The notes beneath the pieces were generated by a model that was not told the DNA's origin, ran no database searches, and saw only the letters and a program-made list of their open reading frames with translations. The position numbers were made by a program, and so were the translations under genes. Positions 55,262 through 64,000 of a stretch of DNA of 64,000 nt are shown here, piece after piece (positions within the stretch are counted from its first letter, which is position 1; the number at the start of each line of letters is the position of its first letter). The stretch is taken from positions 62,001 to 126,000 of the forward strand of contig CADADA010000001.1 in assembly GCA_902786515.1 (NCBI GenBank), in the 5' to 3' direction. Source of the stretch: an uncultured Lachnospiraceae bacterium (GTDB taxonomy: Bacteria; Bacillota; Clostridia; Lachnospirales; Lachnospiraceae).

Positions 55262-56488
55262 TTATTTTTCTTTTCTTCTTAAGATATCAAAATCTTCAAG
55301 CGGCATATCAAGATTCACATATATCATCTGCTTAGGGTGTGGACAGGATTCCATCTCATTTCCCTCCTCGTCATATATGTTCACCACTTCTCTTACAATG
55401 TTTTCACCCGAAGGCTTCATTACCTCTATCTGTTCACCTGCTGAGAACTTATTTTTTTGTTCAATCAGGTAGCCTAAGCCTTCTTTGTATCCCTGAACCA
55501 GTCCCAGATAGGTATAATTTTTTTCATATGTATTGCTGTCATAAATCTGTGACTCTTCTGTCGGTTTATGGAAGAAGAAGCCTGTTGTATACTGTCTGTA
55601 TGTGCATTTTGCTATCTCTTCTTTGTAAAAAGGGATTCTCTGTCTGTAGTAATCAGGGTCTTTCAAATAATCATCTATCGCCATACGATAAGTTCTGGCT
55701 ACAGATGCCACGTAGAGAGCTGTCTTCATCCTTCCCTCTACTTTAAAGCTGTCTATACCCGCTTCTATAAGTTCAGGAATGTATTCTATCATACACAAAT
55801 CTTTTGAATTGAATATATATGTTCCTCTCTCATTTTCATATACCGGCATATATTCTCCCGGTCTTGATTCTTCCATTACGGCATATTTCCATCTGCACGG
55901 ATGTGTACATGCTCCCCTGTTCGCATCTCTTCCGGTCATAAAGTTGCTTAACAGGCATCTTCCTGAATACGATATACACATAGCTCCGTGTATAAAAGTC
56001 TCTATCTCCATGTCATCAGGAATATTTGCTCTAATCTCACTTATTTCTATCAGCGAAAGTTCACGGGCAGTCACTACTCTTGTGGCACCAAGTCCGTACC
56101 AGAAATTAAATGTTCCGTAATTAGTATTGTTTGCCTGTGTACTTATATGGATATCCGTCTCCGGAATTATTTCTTTTGCAAGAGTAAATATAGCCGGGTC
56201 TGATATGATAAGTGCATCCGGCTTTACTTCTTTTAATTCGGTAAAATATTTCTTTACTTCTTCCAGGTCATCGTTATGTGCAAGTATGTTGGAAGTTACA
56301 TATACCTTAACGCCCCGCTCATGTGCAAACGCAATTCCTTCCTTCATGTCTTCGATAGTGAAGTTCTTTGCCCCTGCCCTCAGGCTGAATACCTCGCCTC
56401 CTATATAGACTGCATCAGCTCCATAGAGAACTGCTACTTTCAATACTTCTATGTTATTTGCCGGTATTAACAATTCTATCTTGCGCAT
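55262..56488 (-). CDS. U32-family peptidase/tRNA hydroxylation-type protein
   Basis: This 408-residue protein of the U32 peptidase family includes the tRNA 5-hydroxyuridine enzymes TrhP/YegQ and collagenase-like PrtC. Conserved features are LLIPANNIEVLKVAVLYGAD at the N-terminus, HGAMCISYSGRCLLSN near residue 167, the Cys pair in GACTHPCRWKY, and IDSFKVEGRMKTALYVA. A C-terminal U32-C domain is present. Start and O-methyltransferase stop overlap (TGATG). tRNA modification is more likely than proteolysis, but that is an inference from the family. Confidence 0.88.
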   Translation of the reverse strand: MRKIELLIPANNIEVLKVAVLYGADAVYIGGEVFSLRAGAKNFTIEDMKEGIAFAHERGVKVYVTSNILAHNDDLEEVKKYFTELKEVKPDALIISDPAIFTLAKEIIPETDIHISTQANNTNYGTFNFWYGLGATRVVTARELSLIEISEIRANIPDDMEIETFIHGAMCISYSGRCLLSNFMTGRDANRGACTHPCRWKYAVMEESRPGEYMPVYENERGTYIFNSKDLCMIEYIPELIEAGIDSFKVEGRMKTALYVASVARTYRMAIDDYLKDPDYYRQRIPFYKEEIAKCTYRQYTTGFFFHKPTEESQIYDSNTYEKNYTYLGLVQGYKEGLGYLIEQKNKFSAGEQIEVMKPSGENIVREVVNIYDEEGNEMESCPHPKQMIYVNLDMPLEDFDILRRKEK

Positions 56489-57138
56489 CAACTGATTTCC
56501 TTTCTTACACTTACCGTAATTCCGTCCCCAATGGGCACAACTGTAGTTTCTAAATCATTCCTATTTTTTAATTCATACAAAAAATCACGCATACGTCCGT
56601 GTATTGTCCGGTTTCTTCTTTCTATTCCATACCTTGATTTTACGATATCGCCTTCCTGCAGGACGTTATCGCATATGATGATTCCTCCGGTTTCAACTTT
56701 TTCAATAATCATTTCAAGGTAGTTCATATACTGACCCTTGGCTGCATCCATAAATACAAAATCATAGGTCTCTTTAAGTCCCGGAAGCACCTTTAATGCA
56801 TCCCCTTCTATAAGATTTATTCTATCCGAAAATCCGGCCTTCTCAATATTCTCTCTGGCTATGGGGATTCTTTTTTCATAATTTTCTATAGTTGTTATTT
56901 TGCATTTCTCCGGCATAGCCGCAGCCATCAATATCGCTGAATACCCTATAGCCGTCCCAATCTCTAATATATTTGACGGTGCCTTTATACTAATCATGAC
57001 TTTCAAAAAGCTTTCCATTTCTTTTCTTATGATAGGCACATCTGTCTTATGGGCATACCGCTCTATCTCATCACACAATTTACCATTAGATTTTTCAAGT
57101 GAATGTAAATACGTAACGATTCTTTCATCAACTATCAA
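56488..57138 (-). CDS. Class I SAM-dependent O-methyltransferase
   Basis: This 216-residue O-methyltransferase family 3-type protein has the SAM-binding motif ILEIGTAIGYSAILMAAAMP near residue 58, ITTIENYEKRIPIARENIEK after it, and FVFMDAAKGQY. TrmR-type tRNA methyltransferases (5-methoxyuridine formation) belong to this family and often sit next to the U32 gene. That makes a paired role in tRNA wobble modification plausible. The TTG start at 57138 has GAGGAA seven nt upstream. Confidence 0.85.
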   Translation of the reverse strand: MIVDERIVTYLHSLEKSNGKLCDEIERYAHKTDVPIIRKEMESFLKVMISIKAPSNILEIGTAIGYSAILMAAAMPEKCKITTIENYEKRIPIARENIEKAGFSDRINLIEGDALKVLPGLKETYDFVFMDAAKGQYMNYLEMIIEKVETGGIIICDNVLQEGDIVKSRYGIERRNRTIHGRMRDFLYELKNRNDLETTVVPIGDGITVSVRKEIS

Positions 57139-57139
57139 T

Positions 57140-57499
57140 TTACTGTTCCTCCGATGTCTCTGATGATGATAATATCTCTATTATCTCTTCACCGGATGCT
57201 GCATTACTGACATTGTAAATGCCCGGCTTGAATTTTGCTTCGTACAAAAATGATTGTATACGGAATACGTATCCGTCGCCGATAACTTCTTTTCTTAAAA
57301 GTTGTTCCGTCACATCAGCCACAGTATCACCTTCCGACACCACGACTTCGATTTGCTCGCCCGGCGCTTCCTTATATCCTTCTTTAGAAAAAATCGTTCT
57401 TCCAAACTGATAACTTTTGTTGCCGATTATATATATGACCAGTATGATAAGCAAATACACTGCCGCTTTTAACGCCATTTTTATTAAACTGTTTCTCAT
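57140..57499 (-). CDS. MltG N-terminal-like membrane protein without a catalytic domain
   Basis: The protein has 119 residues, with one membrane helix (about 9-30) and then an extracellular segment (EQIEVVVSEGDTVADVTEQL, LRKEVIGDGYVFRIQSFLYE, KFKPGIYNVSNAASGEEIIE). It matches the LysM-like subdomain of endolytic transglycosylase MltG/YceG. The large catalytic part with its essential Glu is absent, and the stop is followed directly by the next gene. It may be a stand-alone regulator or binding protein, or a truncated MltG. It lies between the ylbF-like and methyltransferase genes. Confidence 0.72.
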   Translation of the reverse strand: MRNSLIKMALKAAVYLLIILVIYIIGNKSYQFGRTIFSKEGYKEAPGEQIEVVVSEGDTVADVTEQLLRKEVIGDGYVFRIQSFLYEAKFKPGIYNVSNAASGEEIIEILSSSETSEEQ

Positions 57500-57514
57500 C
57501 CTGCACCGGCCTTT

Positions 57515-57853
57515 CTATTCCAGAAAATTCATATCCATCTCTATGCTTTCCGCTATAATAGATGTCACCTTTCTGACTTCCCTGCATAAAAGATATTCTG
57601 CATCAAGAAATTCTTTTGCTGTCTGATTATTAATAACATGATTAAATTCTGATATAAGCTGATTTATGGAATTTTGCATGTTCTCATCAGGATTATTCTG
57701 AATATAGAATCTTCTCTTTCTGTATTCGTTCAAATTTCTCAAAAGTTCCGCATCTTCTTCCAATTTTCTTCTTGCACTGTCGTATTTTGAATATATATCA
57801 CTGCTAACAATGAGTTCTGAAAGTTCTCTTGCTTTACTCTCAATCTCAAACAT
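57515..57853 (-). CDS. YlbF/YmcA-family protein
   Basis: This 112-residue, mostly helical protein begins FEIESKARELSELIVSSDIY and continues with NLNEYRKRRFYIQ and a conserved FNHVINNQTAKEFLDAEYLL, as in the YlbF/YmcA family. In Bacillus such proteins form the Y-complex that assists RNase Y-dependent mRNA maturation and affects competence, biofilm and sporulation. Here the gene sits next to RNase J, another RNA-processing factor. Family assignment is fairly sure, the specific function is not. Confidence 0.8.
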   Translation of the reverse strand: MFEIESKARELSELIVSSDIYSKYDSARRKLEEDAELLRNLNEYRKRRFYIQNNPDENMQNSINQLISEFNHVINNQTAKEFLDAEYLLCREVRKVTSIIAESIEMDMNFLE

Positions 57854-57868
57854 CTTTTTCCTCCTCTT

Positions 57869-59542
57869 TTAAGATACTTCCATTATAATCGGAAGTATCA
57901 TAGGACTTCTTTTCATCTTCTTCCACAGATATTCACTCAGGCTGTCTTTTACTACCATCTTAATTTTTCCCCAGTCTGAAACTCTGTGACTTAAGCATTC
58001 CTCCAGTGCTTCAGACACAACTCCTTTTGCTTCTTCTATAAGATTTTCAGACTCTCTGACGTATACAAATCCTCTCGTCACGATATCCGGTCCTGATAAC
58101 AGAGTGTTGCTGTATTTTTCCAATGTCATAACTACAATCAATATTCCGTTTTCTGCAAGATTCTGACGGTCTCTTAAGACAATGTTTCCAACATCTCCGA
58201 CACCGAGTCCGTCTACAAGCACTCCTCCCGCAGGAACTCTGTCTATGATATCAGTTCCTTCTTCACCAATGCTTAACACGTCTCCCGACTCCATAATAAC
58301 TACATTTTCTTTTGGAACGCCCATACTCTGTGCAAGTTCTCCATGGACCTTCAAATGTCTGTATTCACCATGTACAGGTATCGCATACTTTGGTTTTACA
58401 AGTGAATATATCAGTTTAATCTCTTCCTGGCAGGCATGACCTGAAACGTGGGTGTCTTCATGTATTACATTTGCACCCTTCATTGACAATTCATTGATTA
58501 CCCTTGCCACCGCTTTTTCATTTCCCGGTATCGGAGAAGAGCTTAAAATCACCGCATCTCCCGGTTTAATGGTTACTTTCTTGTGAATTGAGGCAGCCAT
58601 TCTTGAGAGTGCCGCCATAGATTCTCCCTGACTTCCGGTGGTTACAAGTACAATCTGCTTATCAGCGTAATTTTTCATCATATCTATATCTATCAATGTA
58701 TTCTCAGGTATCTTTATATATCCCAATTCGCTGGCTATATTGATTATATTTACCATGCTTCTTCCTTCAACGATTACTTTTCTGCCGTATTTGTATGCTG
58801 AATTGATAATCTGCTGAACTCTGTCCACGTTCGACGCAAATGTCGCAATGATAATTCTGTTCTCTGTATTTTCCGCAAATATATGATCAAAGGTTCTTCC
58901 TATGGTCTTTTCCGACATTGTAAATCCCGGTCTTAGTACGTTGGTACTGTCACACATAAGTGCCAGAACTCCTTTTTTACCCAGCTCTCCGAATCTTGTA
59001 AGGTCTATCGCATCTCCAAATACAGGTGTGTAATCTATCTTAAAATCTCCTGTATGGACAAGGACACCTGCAGGTGTAAATATTGCCAGAGCCGCTGCAT
59101 CAACAATACTGTGATTCGTCCTTATAAATTCTATCCTGAAGCATCCGAGATTAATCGATTGTCCGTACCTTACGATTTTTCTCTTCACAAGGTTGAGCAT
59201 ATTGTGCTCTTTTAACTTTCCATCTATGATTCCTATGGTCAGCTTCGTCGCATATATAGGAACATTTACTTCTTTAAGAACATATGGTATCGCACCTATA
59301 TGGTCTTCGTGTCCGTGGGTTATAACAAATCCCTTAACTTTATCTATATTCTCCTTCAGATAAGTTACATCCGGTATAACCAAATCAATTCCAAGCATGT
59401 CATCATCCGGAAATGATAGTCCGCAATCAATGACTATAATGCTGTCCTCATATTCTATAGCAGTGATATTCATTCCAATCTGATCTAATCCGCCCAAAGG
59501 AATGATTTTTATCCTTTCACTATTCTTTATTTTCTGTTTCAA
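57869..59542 (-). CDS. rnj: Ribonuclease J
   Basis: RNase J is a metallo-beta-lactamase-fold RNase with 5'-to-3' exonuclease and endonuclease activity, and is central to mRNA turnover in Firmicutes. The metal-binding motif ITHGHEDHIGAIPYVL is near residue 75. Further metal ligands are in HTGDFKIDYTP and HEDTHVSGHA, and the C-terminal region contains PKYAIPVHGEYRHLKVHGEL. Length is 557 residues. It begins 16 bp after the DUF1292 gene. RnjA versus RnjB cannot be decided here. Confidence 0.95.
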   Translation of the reverse strand: MKQKIKNSERIKIIPLGGLDQIGMNITAIEYEDSIIVIDCGLSFPDDDMLGIDLVIPDVTYLKENIDKVKGFVITHGHEDHIGAIPYVLKEVNVPIYATKLTIGIIDGKLKEHNMLNLVKRKIVRYGQSINLGCFRIEFIRTNHSIVDAAALAIFTPAGVLVHTGDFKIDYTPVFGDAIDLTRFGELGKKGVLALMCDSTNVLRPGFTMSEKTIGRTFDHIFAENTENRIIIATFASNVDRVQQIINSAYKYGRKVIVEGRSMVNIINIASELGYIKIPENTLIDIDMMKNYADKQIVLVTTGSQGESMAALSRMAASIHKKVTIKPGDAVILSSSPIPGNEKAVARVINELSMKGANVIHEDTHVSGHACQEEIKLIYSLVKPKYAIPVHGEYRHLKVHGELAQSMGVPKENVVIMESGDVLSIGEEGTDIIDRVPAGGVLVDGLGVGDVGNIVLRDRQNLAENGILIVVMTLEKYSNTLLSGPDIVTRGFVYVRESENLIEEAKGVVSEALEECLSHRVSDWGKIKMVVKDSLSEYLWKKMKRSPMILPIIMEVS

Positions 59543-59558
59543 AACTATACCTCCATTA

Positions 59559-59828
59559 TTATTTTTCTATCTTTGCATCATCTATTAACTCCGTGAATAT
59601 CTTTGATACGTATTCCAACTCAGTATCATCTTCTACCACGATATAATTTGCTTCTTCTGATTCCTTATCAGATATATCTTTTAATATATACACTTCCACT
59701 TCTTCTGCGTCCTCATCATCCGAATCCGTAACCAGCAGATATCCGGTATTATTAATAACCGTTTCTTCTATCACATAAACCGTACTCTCTTCGCCTTCTT
59801 CATCAACAAATGTCAACTGACCGTACAT
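59559..59828 (-). CDS. DUF1292 family protein
   Basis: The protein has 89 residues, very acidic, with the family pattern LTFVDEEGEESTVYVIEETV, then NNTGYLLVTD and a Glu/Asp-rich centre, then EANYIVVEDDTELEYVSKIF. The ATG at 59828 has GGAGG eight nt upstream; an ATG seven codons earlier overlaps the ruvX stop and that site. Function unknown, but the ireB-ruvX-DUF1292 order is conserved in Firmicutes. Confidence 0.85.
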   Translation of the reverse strand: MYGQLTFVDEEGEESTVYVIEETVINNTGYLLVTDSDDEDAEEVEVYILKDISDKESEEANYIVVEDDTELEYVSKIFTELIDDAKIEK

Positions 59829-59845
59829 ATGCCTTCCTCCATTAT

Positions 59846-60277
59846 TCAATTATTTGTATTATCGCAATATTCAAGATACCCCTGCAATATTAATGCAGCA
59901 GCTATCTGATCTACATATTTTTTTCTGTTCTCACGACGCACTCCGGCTTCTATCATCGCTCTGTCGGCTGCAACCGTCGTCAGCCTTTCATCCCACATAA
60001 TAACTTCAAGACCGGTTCTGCGTTCAAGCATCTCCTTAAACGCCAGAGTCTTTTCTCCTCGTTCTCCGACTGTATTATTCATATTTTTAGGAAAACCAAG
60101 TACAATCTTTTCGACTTTATATTCTTCGATAATCTCTTCTATCCGACGAAGAGTTTTTCTCAATTGATTCTCCGATTCACGCCGCACAATCTCAAGCCCC
60201 TGAGCAGTGATGCACAATTCATCCGATACCGCTACACCGACTGTCCCGGAGCCATAATCCAACCCTAATATTCTCAT
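59846..60277 (-). CDS. ruvX: Holliday junction resolvase-like protein RuvX (YqgF)
   Basis: This 143-residue RNase H-fold protein has [20 protein letters not shown] at the start, [20 protein letters not shown] near 60, and [20 protein letters not shown] near 98, with the usual Asp and Glu positions. YqgF proteins are linked to Holliday-junction resolution and to pre-16S rRNA 5'-end processing. It lies between ireB and the DUF1292 gene, the standard context. Confidence 0.93.
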   Translation of the reverse strand: MRILGLDYGSGTVGVAVSDELCITAQGLEIVRRESENQLRKTLRRIEEIIEEYKVEKIVLGFPKNMNNTVGERGEKTLAFKEMLERRTGLEVIMWDERLTTVAADRAMIEAGVRRENRKKYVDQIAAALILQGYLEYCDNTNN

Positions 60278-60288
60278 TGTAACTACTC

Positions 60289-60558
60289 TTACTTCTTTTC
60301 TTTTAATCGCTTATTGATATAATATGTCAATGCTTCTTCAATCAATTCATCACGCTCTACCTTCATGATAAGGCTTCTCGCATTATTATGACTGGTAATA
60401 TATGTCGGATCTCCTGACATAATATATCCTACAATCTGATTAACCGGGTTATAGCCCTTCTCTACCAGTGCCTGATATACCCTTTCCAAAACTTGTCCCA
60501 CTTCCAGCTTTGTCTCTACCGGAACTTTTACATACTGTGTGTTGTTTAAATTTTCCAT
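60289..60558 (-). CDS. ireB: IreB family regulatory phosphoprotein (UPF0297)
   Basis: The protein has 89 residues, with the family core [20 protein letters not shown] and [18 protein letters not shown]. In Enterococcus IreB is a substrate of the Ser/Thr kinase IreK and modulates cell-wall stress response. The N-terminal Thr in LNNTQYVKV matches the phosphorylated region. I start at the ATG at 60558, with GGAGG eight nt upstream; the ORF extends 20 codons further without support. Confidence 0.92.
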   Translation of the reverse strand: MENLNNTQYVKVPVETKLEVGQVLERVYQALVEKGYNPVNQIVGYIMSGDPTYITSHNNARSLIMKVERDELIEEALTYYINKRLKEKK

Positions 60559-60614
60559 GTAATTGCCTCCAAAATTCACGTTCGTATCTGATACGTTATA
60601 TTTTAATATATAAA

Positions 60615-61937
60615 TCAAATTTCGGCAAGTAAAATTTCATCGTTATAATAATCTGTCACTTTAACCCGTATGATTTTATTTCTGACGTCCTCATCTGATT
60701 TAACCATAATCTTTACATATTCTTTCGTATGCCCCATATAATATTCGTTTTCTTCTATCGTTTCTGTTTCTTCAAAAAGAACCTCTACAGTATCTCCAAT
60801 ATATCTTTTTCTGTATTCCCTTTGCATTTTTTTACACAGTTCAATAAGTTCGCTGCTTCTTTGGGCTTTCACTGTTTCCTGAACCTGATTTTCCATTCCT
60901 GCCGCTATGGTACCCTGTCTTTTTGAATATTTAAATATATGCATGTCCGCAAATTGCACCTCGGATAGAAAACTTTTTGTTATATTATGTTCTTCTTCTG
61001 TTTCTCCCGGGAATCCTACTATTACATCCGTAGTGATTGCTGCATCTTTATAATATTTTCTGATTAGTTTACAACTGTCCAGATATTCTTTTGTATTGTA
61101 TTTTCTGTTCATTCTCTTTAAGACAGTATCACATCCGCTCTGTAACGACAAATGAAAGTGTGGGCATATTTTACTTAATCTTGAGATTCTCTCCATAAAA
61201 TCACTTGTTATTGTCCTTGGTTCAACAGAACTAAGTCTTACTCTCTCTATTCCCGGTGTTTTACATATCGCTTCAACTACATCTATTAAACCTATATTTT
61301 TTTCTTTCATATCGATTCCATATGAACCGACATGTATTCCGGTAATTACAATTTCTTTAAATCCTTTTTTTGCCAGAATAGCAGCTTCTTTTTCTATGTC
61401 ACTGATTTTTCTGCTTCTTACCCTTCCTCTTGCATATGGTATGATACAGTAAGTACAAAATTGGTTACATCCATCCTGTACTTTCATATACGCCCTTGTA
61501 TGTTCACTGAGTTCTTCAAGCGTCATTTCTTCATATTCGGAAGTATGATTTATGTCAATACTCACGTCTAATTTTTTCTGCTCCTCAAAGTACTCATTTA
61601 GTACCGTGACAATCTCTCTTTTTTTATTATTTCCAACTATAATGTCAATATCCTCATCTGCCATTACCTTTTCTTTGTCTGTCTCTGTATAACATCCCGC
61701 CGCAACAACGATGGAATCCGGATTCATTCTTTTTGCTTTGTGAAGCATCTGTCTTGATTTTCTGTCTGCTACGTTGGTAACGGTACAGGTATTGATGATA
61801 TAGATATCTGCTCCGGGTTCAAAAGGGACTATCTCGTATCCTGCTTCTCTTAGTTTCTGTTCCATTACTTCTGTTTCGTATGCATTTACCTTACATCCTA
61901 AATTGTGAAGTGCTACTTTTTTCTCCCGGGTATTCAT
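60615..61937 (-). CDS. mtaB: tRNA (N6-L-threonylcarbamoyladenosine(37)-C(2))-methylthiotransferase MtaB
   Basis: MtaB is a radical-SAM enzyme that converts t6A37 to ms2t6A37 in ANN-decoding tRNAs. The UPF0004 domain has three Cys ligands of the auxiliary cluster ([29 protein letters not shown]). The radical-SAM CxxxCxxC is [20 protein letters not shown] near residue 150. A TRAM-like C-terminus ends at residue 440. The N-terminal GCKVNAYE favours MtaB over MiaB. It is divergent from the HPr-like gene. Confidence 0.94.
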   Translation of the reverse strand: MNTREKKVALHNLGCKVNAYETEVMEQKLREAGYEIVPFEPGADIYIINTCTVTNVADRKSRQMLHKAKRMNPDSIVVAAGCYTETDKEKVMADEDIDIIVGNNKKREIVTVLNEYFEEQKKLDVSIDINHTSEYEEMTLEELSEHTRAYMKVQDGCNQFCTYCIIPYARGRVRSRKISDIEKEAAILAKKGFKEIVITGIHVGSYGIDMKEKNIGLIDVVEAICKTPGIERVRLSSVEPRTITSDFMERISRLSKICPHFHLSLQSGCDTVLKRMNRKYNTKEYLDSCKLIRKYYKDAAITTDVIVGFPGETEEEHNITKSFLSEVQFADMHIFKYSKRQGTIAAGMENQVQETVKAQRSSELIELCKKMQREYRKRYIGDTVEVLFEETETIEENEYYMGHTKEYVKIMVKSDEDVRNKIIRVKVTDYYNDEILLAEI

Positions 61938-61975
61938 ATATTTATATCATTCCTTTCCGAATTCGCTTTTTTTTG

Positions 61976-62004
61976 TTGACTTTTTTCACTTTAAACTGTA
62001 CTAT
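61976..62004 (+). promoter_or_regulatory. Sigma-A-type promoter of the HPr-like gene
   Basis: TTGACT, a 17-nt spacer and TACTAT, about 75 bp before the HPr-like start. On the other strand TATAGT overlaps this -10 and might serve mtaB, but its -35 is poor. Confidence 0.65.
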
Positions 62005-62080
62005 ACTAATTAGTGAGTGTTTTTTATAACTCTCATAATACATATTATTGTAATTAGAACAAAGAGGAGGTTGTTTATTT

Positions 62081-62314
62081 ATGAAAACAGTAAAGATTTC
62101 TTTAAATTCAATTGACAAGGTTAAGGCTTTTGTAAATGATATTACAAAGTTTGAGACAGACTTTGATTTAGTATCAGGCAGATACGTAATCGACGCTAAG
62201 TCTATCATGGGTATCTTCAGCTTAGACCTTTCTAAGAACATTGACTTGAATATCCACGCAGATGACAACATCGATGACATCATGAATGCGTTAAAGCCTT
62301 ATATCGTACAGTAA
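62081..62314 (+). CDS. HPr-family protein lacking the active-site histidine
   Basis: The protein has 77 residues with the HPr fold: VKISLNSIDKVKAFVNDITK, then GRYVIDAKSIMGIFSLDLSK and NIDDIMNALKPYIVQ. The regulatory-serine segment KSIMGI is kept (Ser41, equivalent to HPr Ser46). The His15 loop (usually GIHARPA) is replaced by NSIDKVKAF, so it cannot carry PTS phosphate at that site. It recalls Crh of Bacillus, a catabolite-repression co-factor. The ribosome-binding site AGGAGG has 10-nt spacing. It is monocistronic and is the only sizeable plus-strand gene in the window. Confidence 0.88.
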   Translation: MKTVKISLNSIDKVKAFVNDITKFETDFDLVSGRYVIDAKSIMGIFSLDLSKNIDLNIHADDNIDDIMNALKPYIVQ

Positions 62315-62328
62315 CAAAGTATTTAAGG

Positions 62329-62365
62329 GTGTCCACCATGCCAGGCATGAGTGGACACTTTTTTT
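62329..62365 (+). terminator. Rho-independent terminator of the HPr-like gene
   Basis: GTGTCCAC-CATGCC, a short loop and GGCATG-A-GTGGACAC followed by seven T form a very strong terminator 15 bp after the HPr-like stop. In the thiI direction no T-tract follows the hairpin, so it is mainly a plus-strand terminator. Confidence 0.93.
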
Positions 62366-62378
62366 ACCATTTTTACTG

Positions 62379-63560
62379 CTACGGTGTCACTTCTATAACT
62401 TCTACCGTATCTATTGCCTCTTTCATAAGTCTGTCTATATCTTCCGACATGTGTGTCTCTGACTGTTCTATGCATGACAGCTTTGGTTTTGTAACAGGGT
62501 GTTCTGCCACAAATATGGTACAGCAGTCCTCGTATGGCAGGATAGAGGTCTCGTATGTATCAATTTTGACTGATATGTCTACAATATCCTGCTTATCAAA
62601 TGCAACTAACGGTCTGTATACCGGAAGTGTGCAGACTGCATTTGTTACCAGCATGCTTTGCATGGTCTGACTTGCAACCTGTCCTACACTTTCTCCCGTA
62701 ACTAATCCGAGACATCCTGATTCTTTTGCAAAATGCTCTGCTATAAGCATCATATATCTTCTCATAATTATCGTAAGTTCATCATGCGGACATTTTTCAT
62801 ATATGTGAAGCTGGATATCTGTAAAGTTTACAATGTTAAGTTTTATATTTCCCGCATATTCTGCTACTTTTTTTGCAAGGTCTATTACCTTCTGCTTTGC
62901 TCTCTCACTTGTGTACGGTGGTGCATGGAAGTATGTTGCCTCCAAGGTTACGCCTCTTTTTGCCATCATGTATCCTGCTACAGGACTGTCTATTCCGCCT
63001 GATAAGAGAAGCATTGCCTTTCCTGCTGTTCCAAGCGGCATTCCTCCAAGACCCGGTATTATTTTTGAATAAACGTTTATTTTTTCTCTGATTTCAATGT
63101 TTAATTTTATATCCGGATTTTTTACATCTACTTTCATCTCCGGAAAACGTTCCAATATCTTCTCTCCGACCGCCACACAGACCTCCGGTGACTGCATAGG
63201 ATAATTTTTTCTCGCTCGACGTGTAAATACTTTAAAAGTCTTATTCTTATCAGGATATGTCTTGTCTATATAGTCAAGTATTTTCTCGACCATATCGTCA
63301 AATCCGTTATCATTAAACTGCAATAACGGACATATACCAACAAGTCCAAATACTTTCTGAAGCGCTGCTATCGTCTCGTCATAGTTAAAATCTCCGGAAG
63401 CATCACAATATATTCTTCCTGAAACTTTTCTAACCGTAAATTCTCCGTCTACTTTTGACAGAGCCCTTTTTATCTGGCTTACAAGTGCATCTTCGAATAT
63501 ATATCTGTTTTTTCCTTTTACGGCAATCTCCGCATATTTTATTAAAAATGATTTAAACAT
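62379..63560 (-). CDS. thiI: tRNA 4-thiouridine sulfurtransferase ThiI
   Basis: ThiI makes s4U8 in tRNA and contributes sulfur for thiamine. The N-terminal ferredoxin-like/THUMP domains (KYAEIAVKGKNR; INVYSKIIPGLGG near 170) precede the PP-loop ATPase LLLSGGIDSPVAGYMMAKRG near residue 185. VTGESVGQVASQT follows. The C-terminal rhodanese domain of enteric ThiI is missing, as is usual in Firmicutes, where the neighbouring cysteine desulfurase delivers sulfur. I prefer the ATG at 63560 (GGAG, 6-nt spacing) to one four codons earlier. Confidence 0.95.
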   Translation of the reverse strand: MFKSFLIKYAEIAVKGKNRYIFEDALVSQIKRALSKVDGEFTVRKVSGRIYCDASGDFNYDETIAALQKVFGLVGICPLLQFNDNGFDDMVEKILDYIDKTYPDKNKTFKVFTRRARKNYPMQSPEVCVAVGEKILERFPEMKVDVKNPDIKLNIEIREKINVYSKIIPGLGGMPLGTAGKAMLLLSGGIDSPVAGYMMAKRGVTLEATYFHAPPYTSERAKQKVIDLAKKVAEYAGNIKLNIVNFTDIQLHIYEKCPHDELTIIMRRYMMLIAEHFAKESGCLGLVTGESVGQVASQTMQSMLVTNAVCTLPVYRPLVAFDKQDIVDISVKIDTYETSILPYEDCCTIFVAEHPVTKPKLSCIEQSETHMSEDIDRLMKEAIDTVEVIEVTP

Positions 63561-63574
63561 TTCTCTCTCCATTT

Positions 63575-64000
63575 CTACATATGTATGTATTTTCTAAGCA
63601 TAGGAACTATTTTTTTCAATTCTTCCAGAGTGTAATCTATTTCTTCTTTTTTTGTATCAACTGAAAAACTAAATCTTACCGTAGAATCTAATTTTTCATT
63701 TGAAAGTCCCATTGCTTTTAAAGTAGCACTGACTGACTGTTTGTTAGATGAACATGCCGAACCGGCTGAAACGTATATTTTTTTATCTTCAAGTGAGTGA
63801 AGCATTACCTCACTTTTTATACTGTCAAAACTTACACTTACGATATGTGGCGACGCATCACTTCCTTTTTGGCTATTGACCGTTACACCCTCTATCTTTA
63901 ACAATTCGTCTATAAAATAATCTTTTATTTCTCTTAAATTCTCTATCTTTTTGTCAAAATCAGCATATAACGTCTTTACTGCTTCACCCATGCCTGCGAT
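63575..64000 (-). CDS. Cysteine desulfurase, NifS/IscS-like (partial, C-terminal part)
   Basis: The frame is open to the right edge (reading IAGMGEAVK at the start of the visible part). The C-terminal catalytic loop SAGSACSSNKQSVS carries the active cysteine. ATLKAMGLSNEKLDSTVRFS and the last helix (LEELKKIVPMLRKYI) follow. It supplies persulfide sulfur; adjacency to thiI (14-bp gap) suggests a dedicated NifZ-type tRNA thiolation role. The PLP-binding part lies outside the window. Confidence 0.92.
   Translation of the reverse strand: MAGMGEAVKTLYADFDKKIENLREIKDYFIDELLKIEGVTVNSQKGSDASPHIVSVSFDSIKSEVMLHSLEDKKIYVSAGSACSSNKQSVSATLKAMGLSNEKLDSTVRFSFSVDTKKEEIDYTLEELKKIVPMLRKYIHM

Overview
The window looks like a chromosome segment of an anaerobic, motile, low-GC Firmicute of the class Clostridia, most plausibly family Lachnospiraceae. 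The evidence is a Bacillus/Clostridia-type fla/che operon with FliY and FlbD/SwrD, together with CodY, a SigK-type sigma factor, IreB, RNase J, a Gram-positive type IV pilus operon and an HPr-like protein without the active-site histidine. The genus cannot be fixed from the sequence alone. Almost every gene lies on the minus strand, so transcription runs from high to low coordinates.

Flagellar/chemotaxis block (about 27.95 kb down to 1). A consensus sigma-A-type promoter just downstream of codY precedes flgB-flgC-fliE-fliF-fliG-fliH-fliI-fliJ-ylxF-fliK-flgD-(TIGR02530-like gene)-flgE-flbD-motA-motB-fliL-fliM-fliY-cheY-fliO-fliP-fliQ-fliR-flhB-flhA-flhF-flhG-(PilZ gene)-cheB-cheA. CheA runs off the left edge. 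The genes cover rod and MS ring, export gate and ATPase, hook, stator, switch and the start of the chemotaxis pathway. A PilZ (c-di-GMP effector) gene sits between flhG and cheB. A second promoter is likely in front of motA.

DNA processing block (28.0-33.5 kb): comM-like Mg-chelatase AAA+ gene, dprA, topA and codY, read from a strong promoter at about 33.58 kb.

Repeat-rich intergenic island (33.54-35.53 kb). This is the only long stretch without an intact gene. It holds three large imperfect palindromes that share one GC-rich core hairpin, and a perfectly phased array of six 53-bp units each containing a hairpin. It also holds a further isolated hairpin, a broken Rpn-like gene remnant and the rho-independent terminator of the pilus operon.

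Type IV pilus operon (54.4 kb down to 35.5 kb): pilB, pilT, pilC, two paralogous major-type pilins, the prepilin peptidase pilD, a fused pilM-pilN, pilO, four minor-pilin-like proteins (one of 873 residues with a beta-repeat body) and a terminal gene for a 1922-residue exported protein. That last protein is a candidate pilus-associated adhesin.

Housekeeping block (64 kb down to 54.5 kb): cysteine desulfurase (partial) and thiI for tRNA thiolation, a small plus-strand HPr-like gene with its own promoter and terminator, mtaB, ireB, ruvX, a DUF1292 gene, RNase J, a YlbF-family gene, a minimal MltG-like protein, an O-methyltransferase, a U32 peptidase-family protein and a sigK-like gene without the usual pro-sequence.
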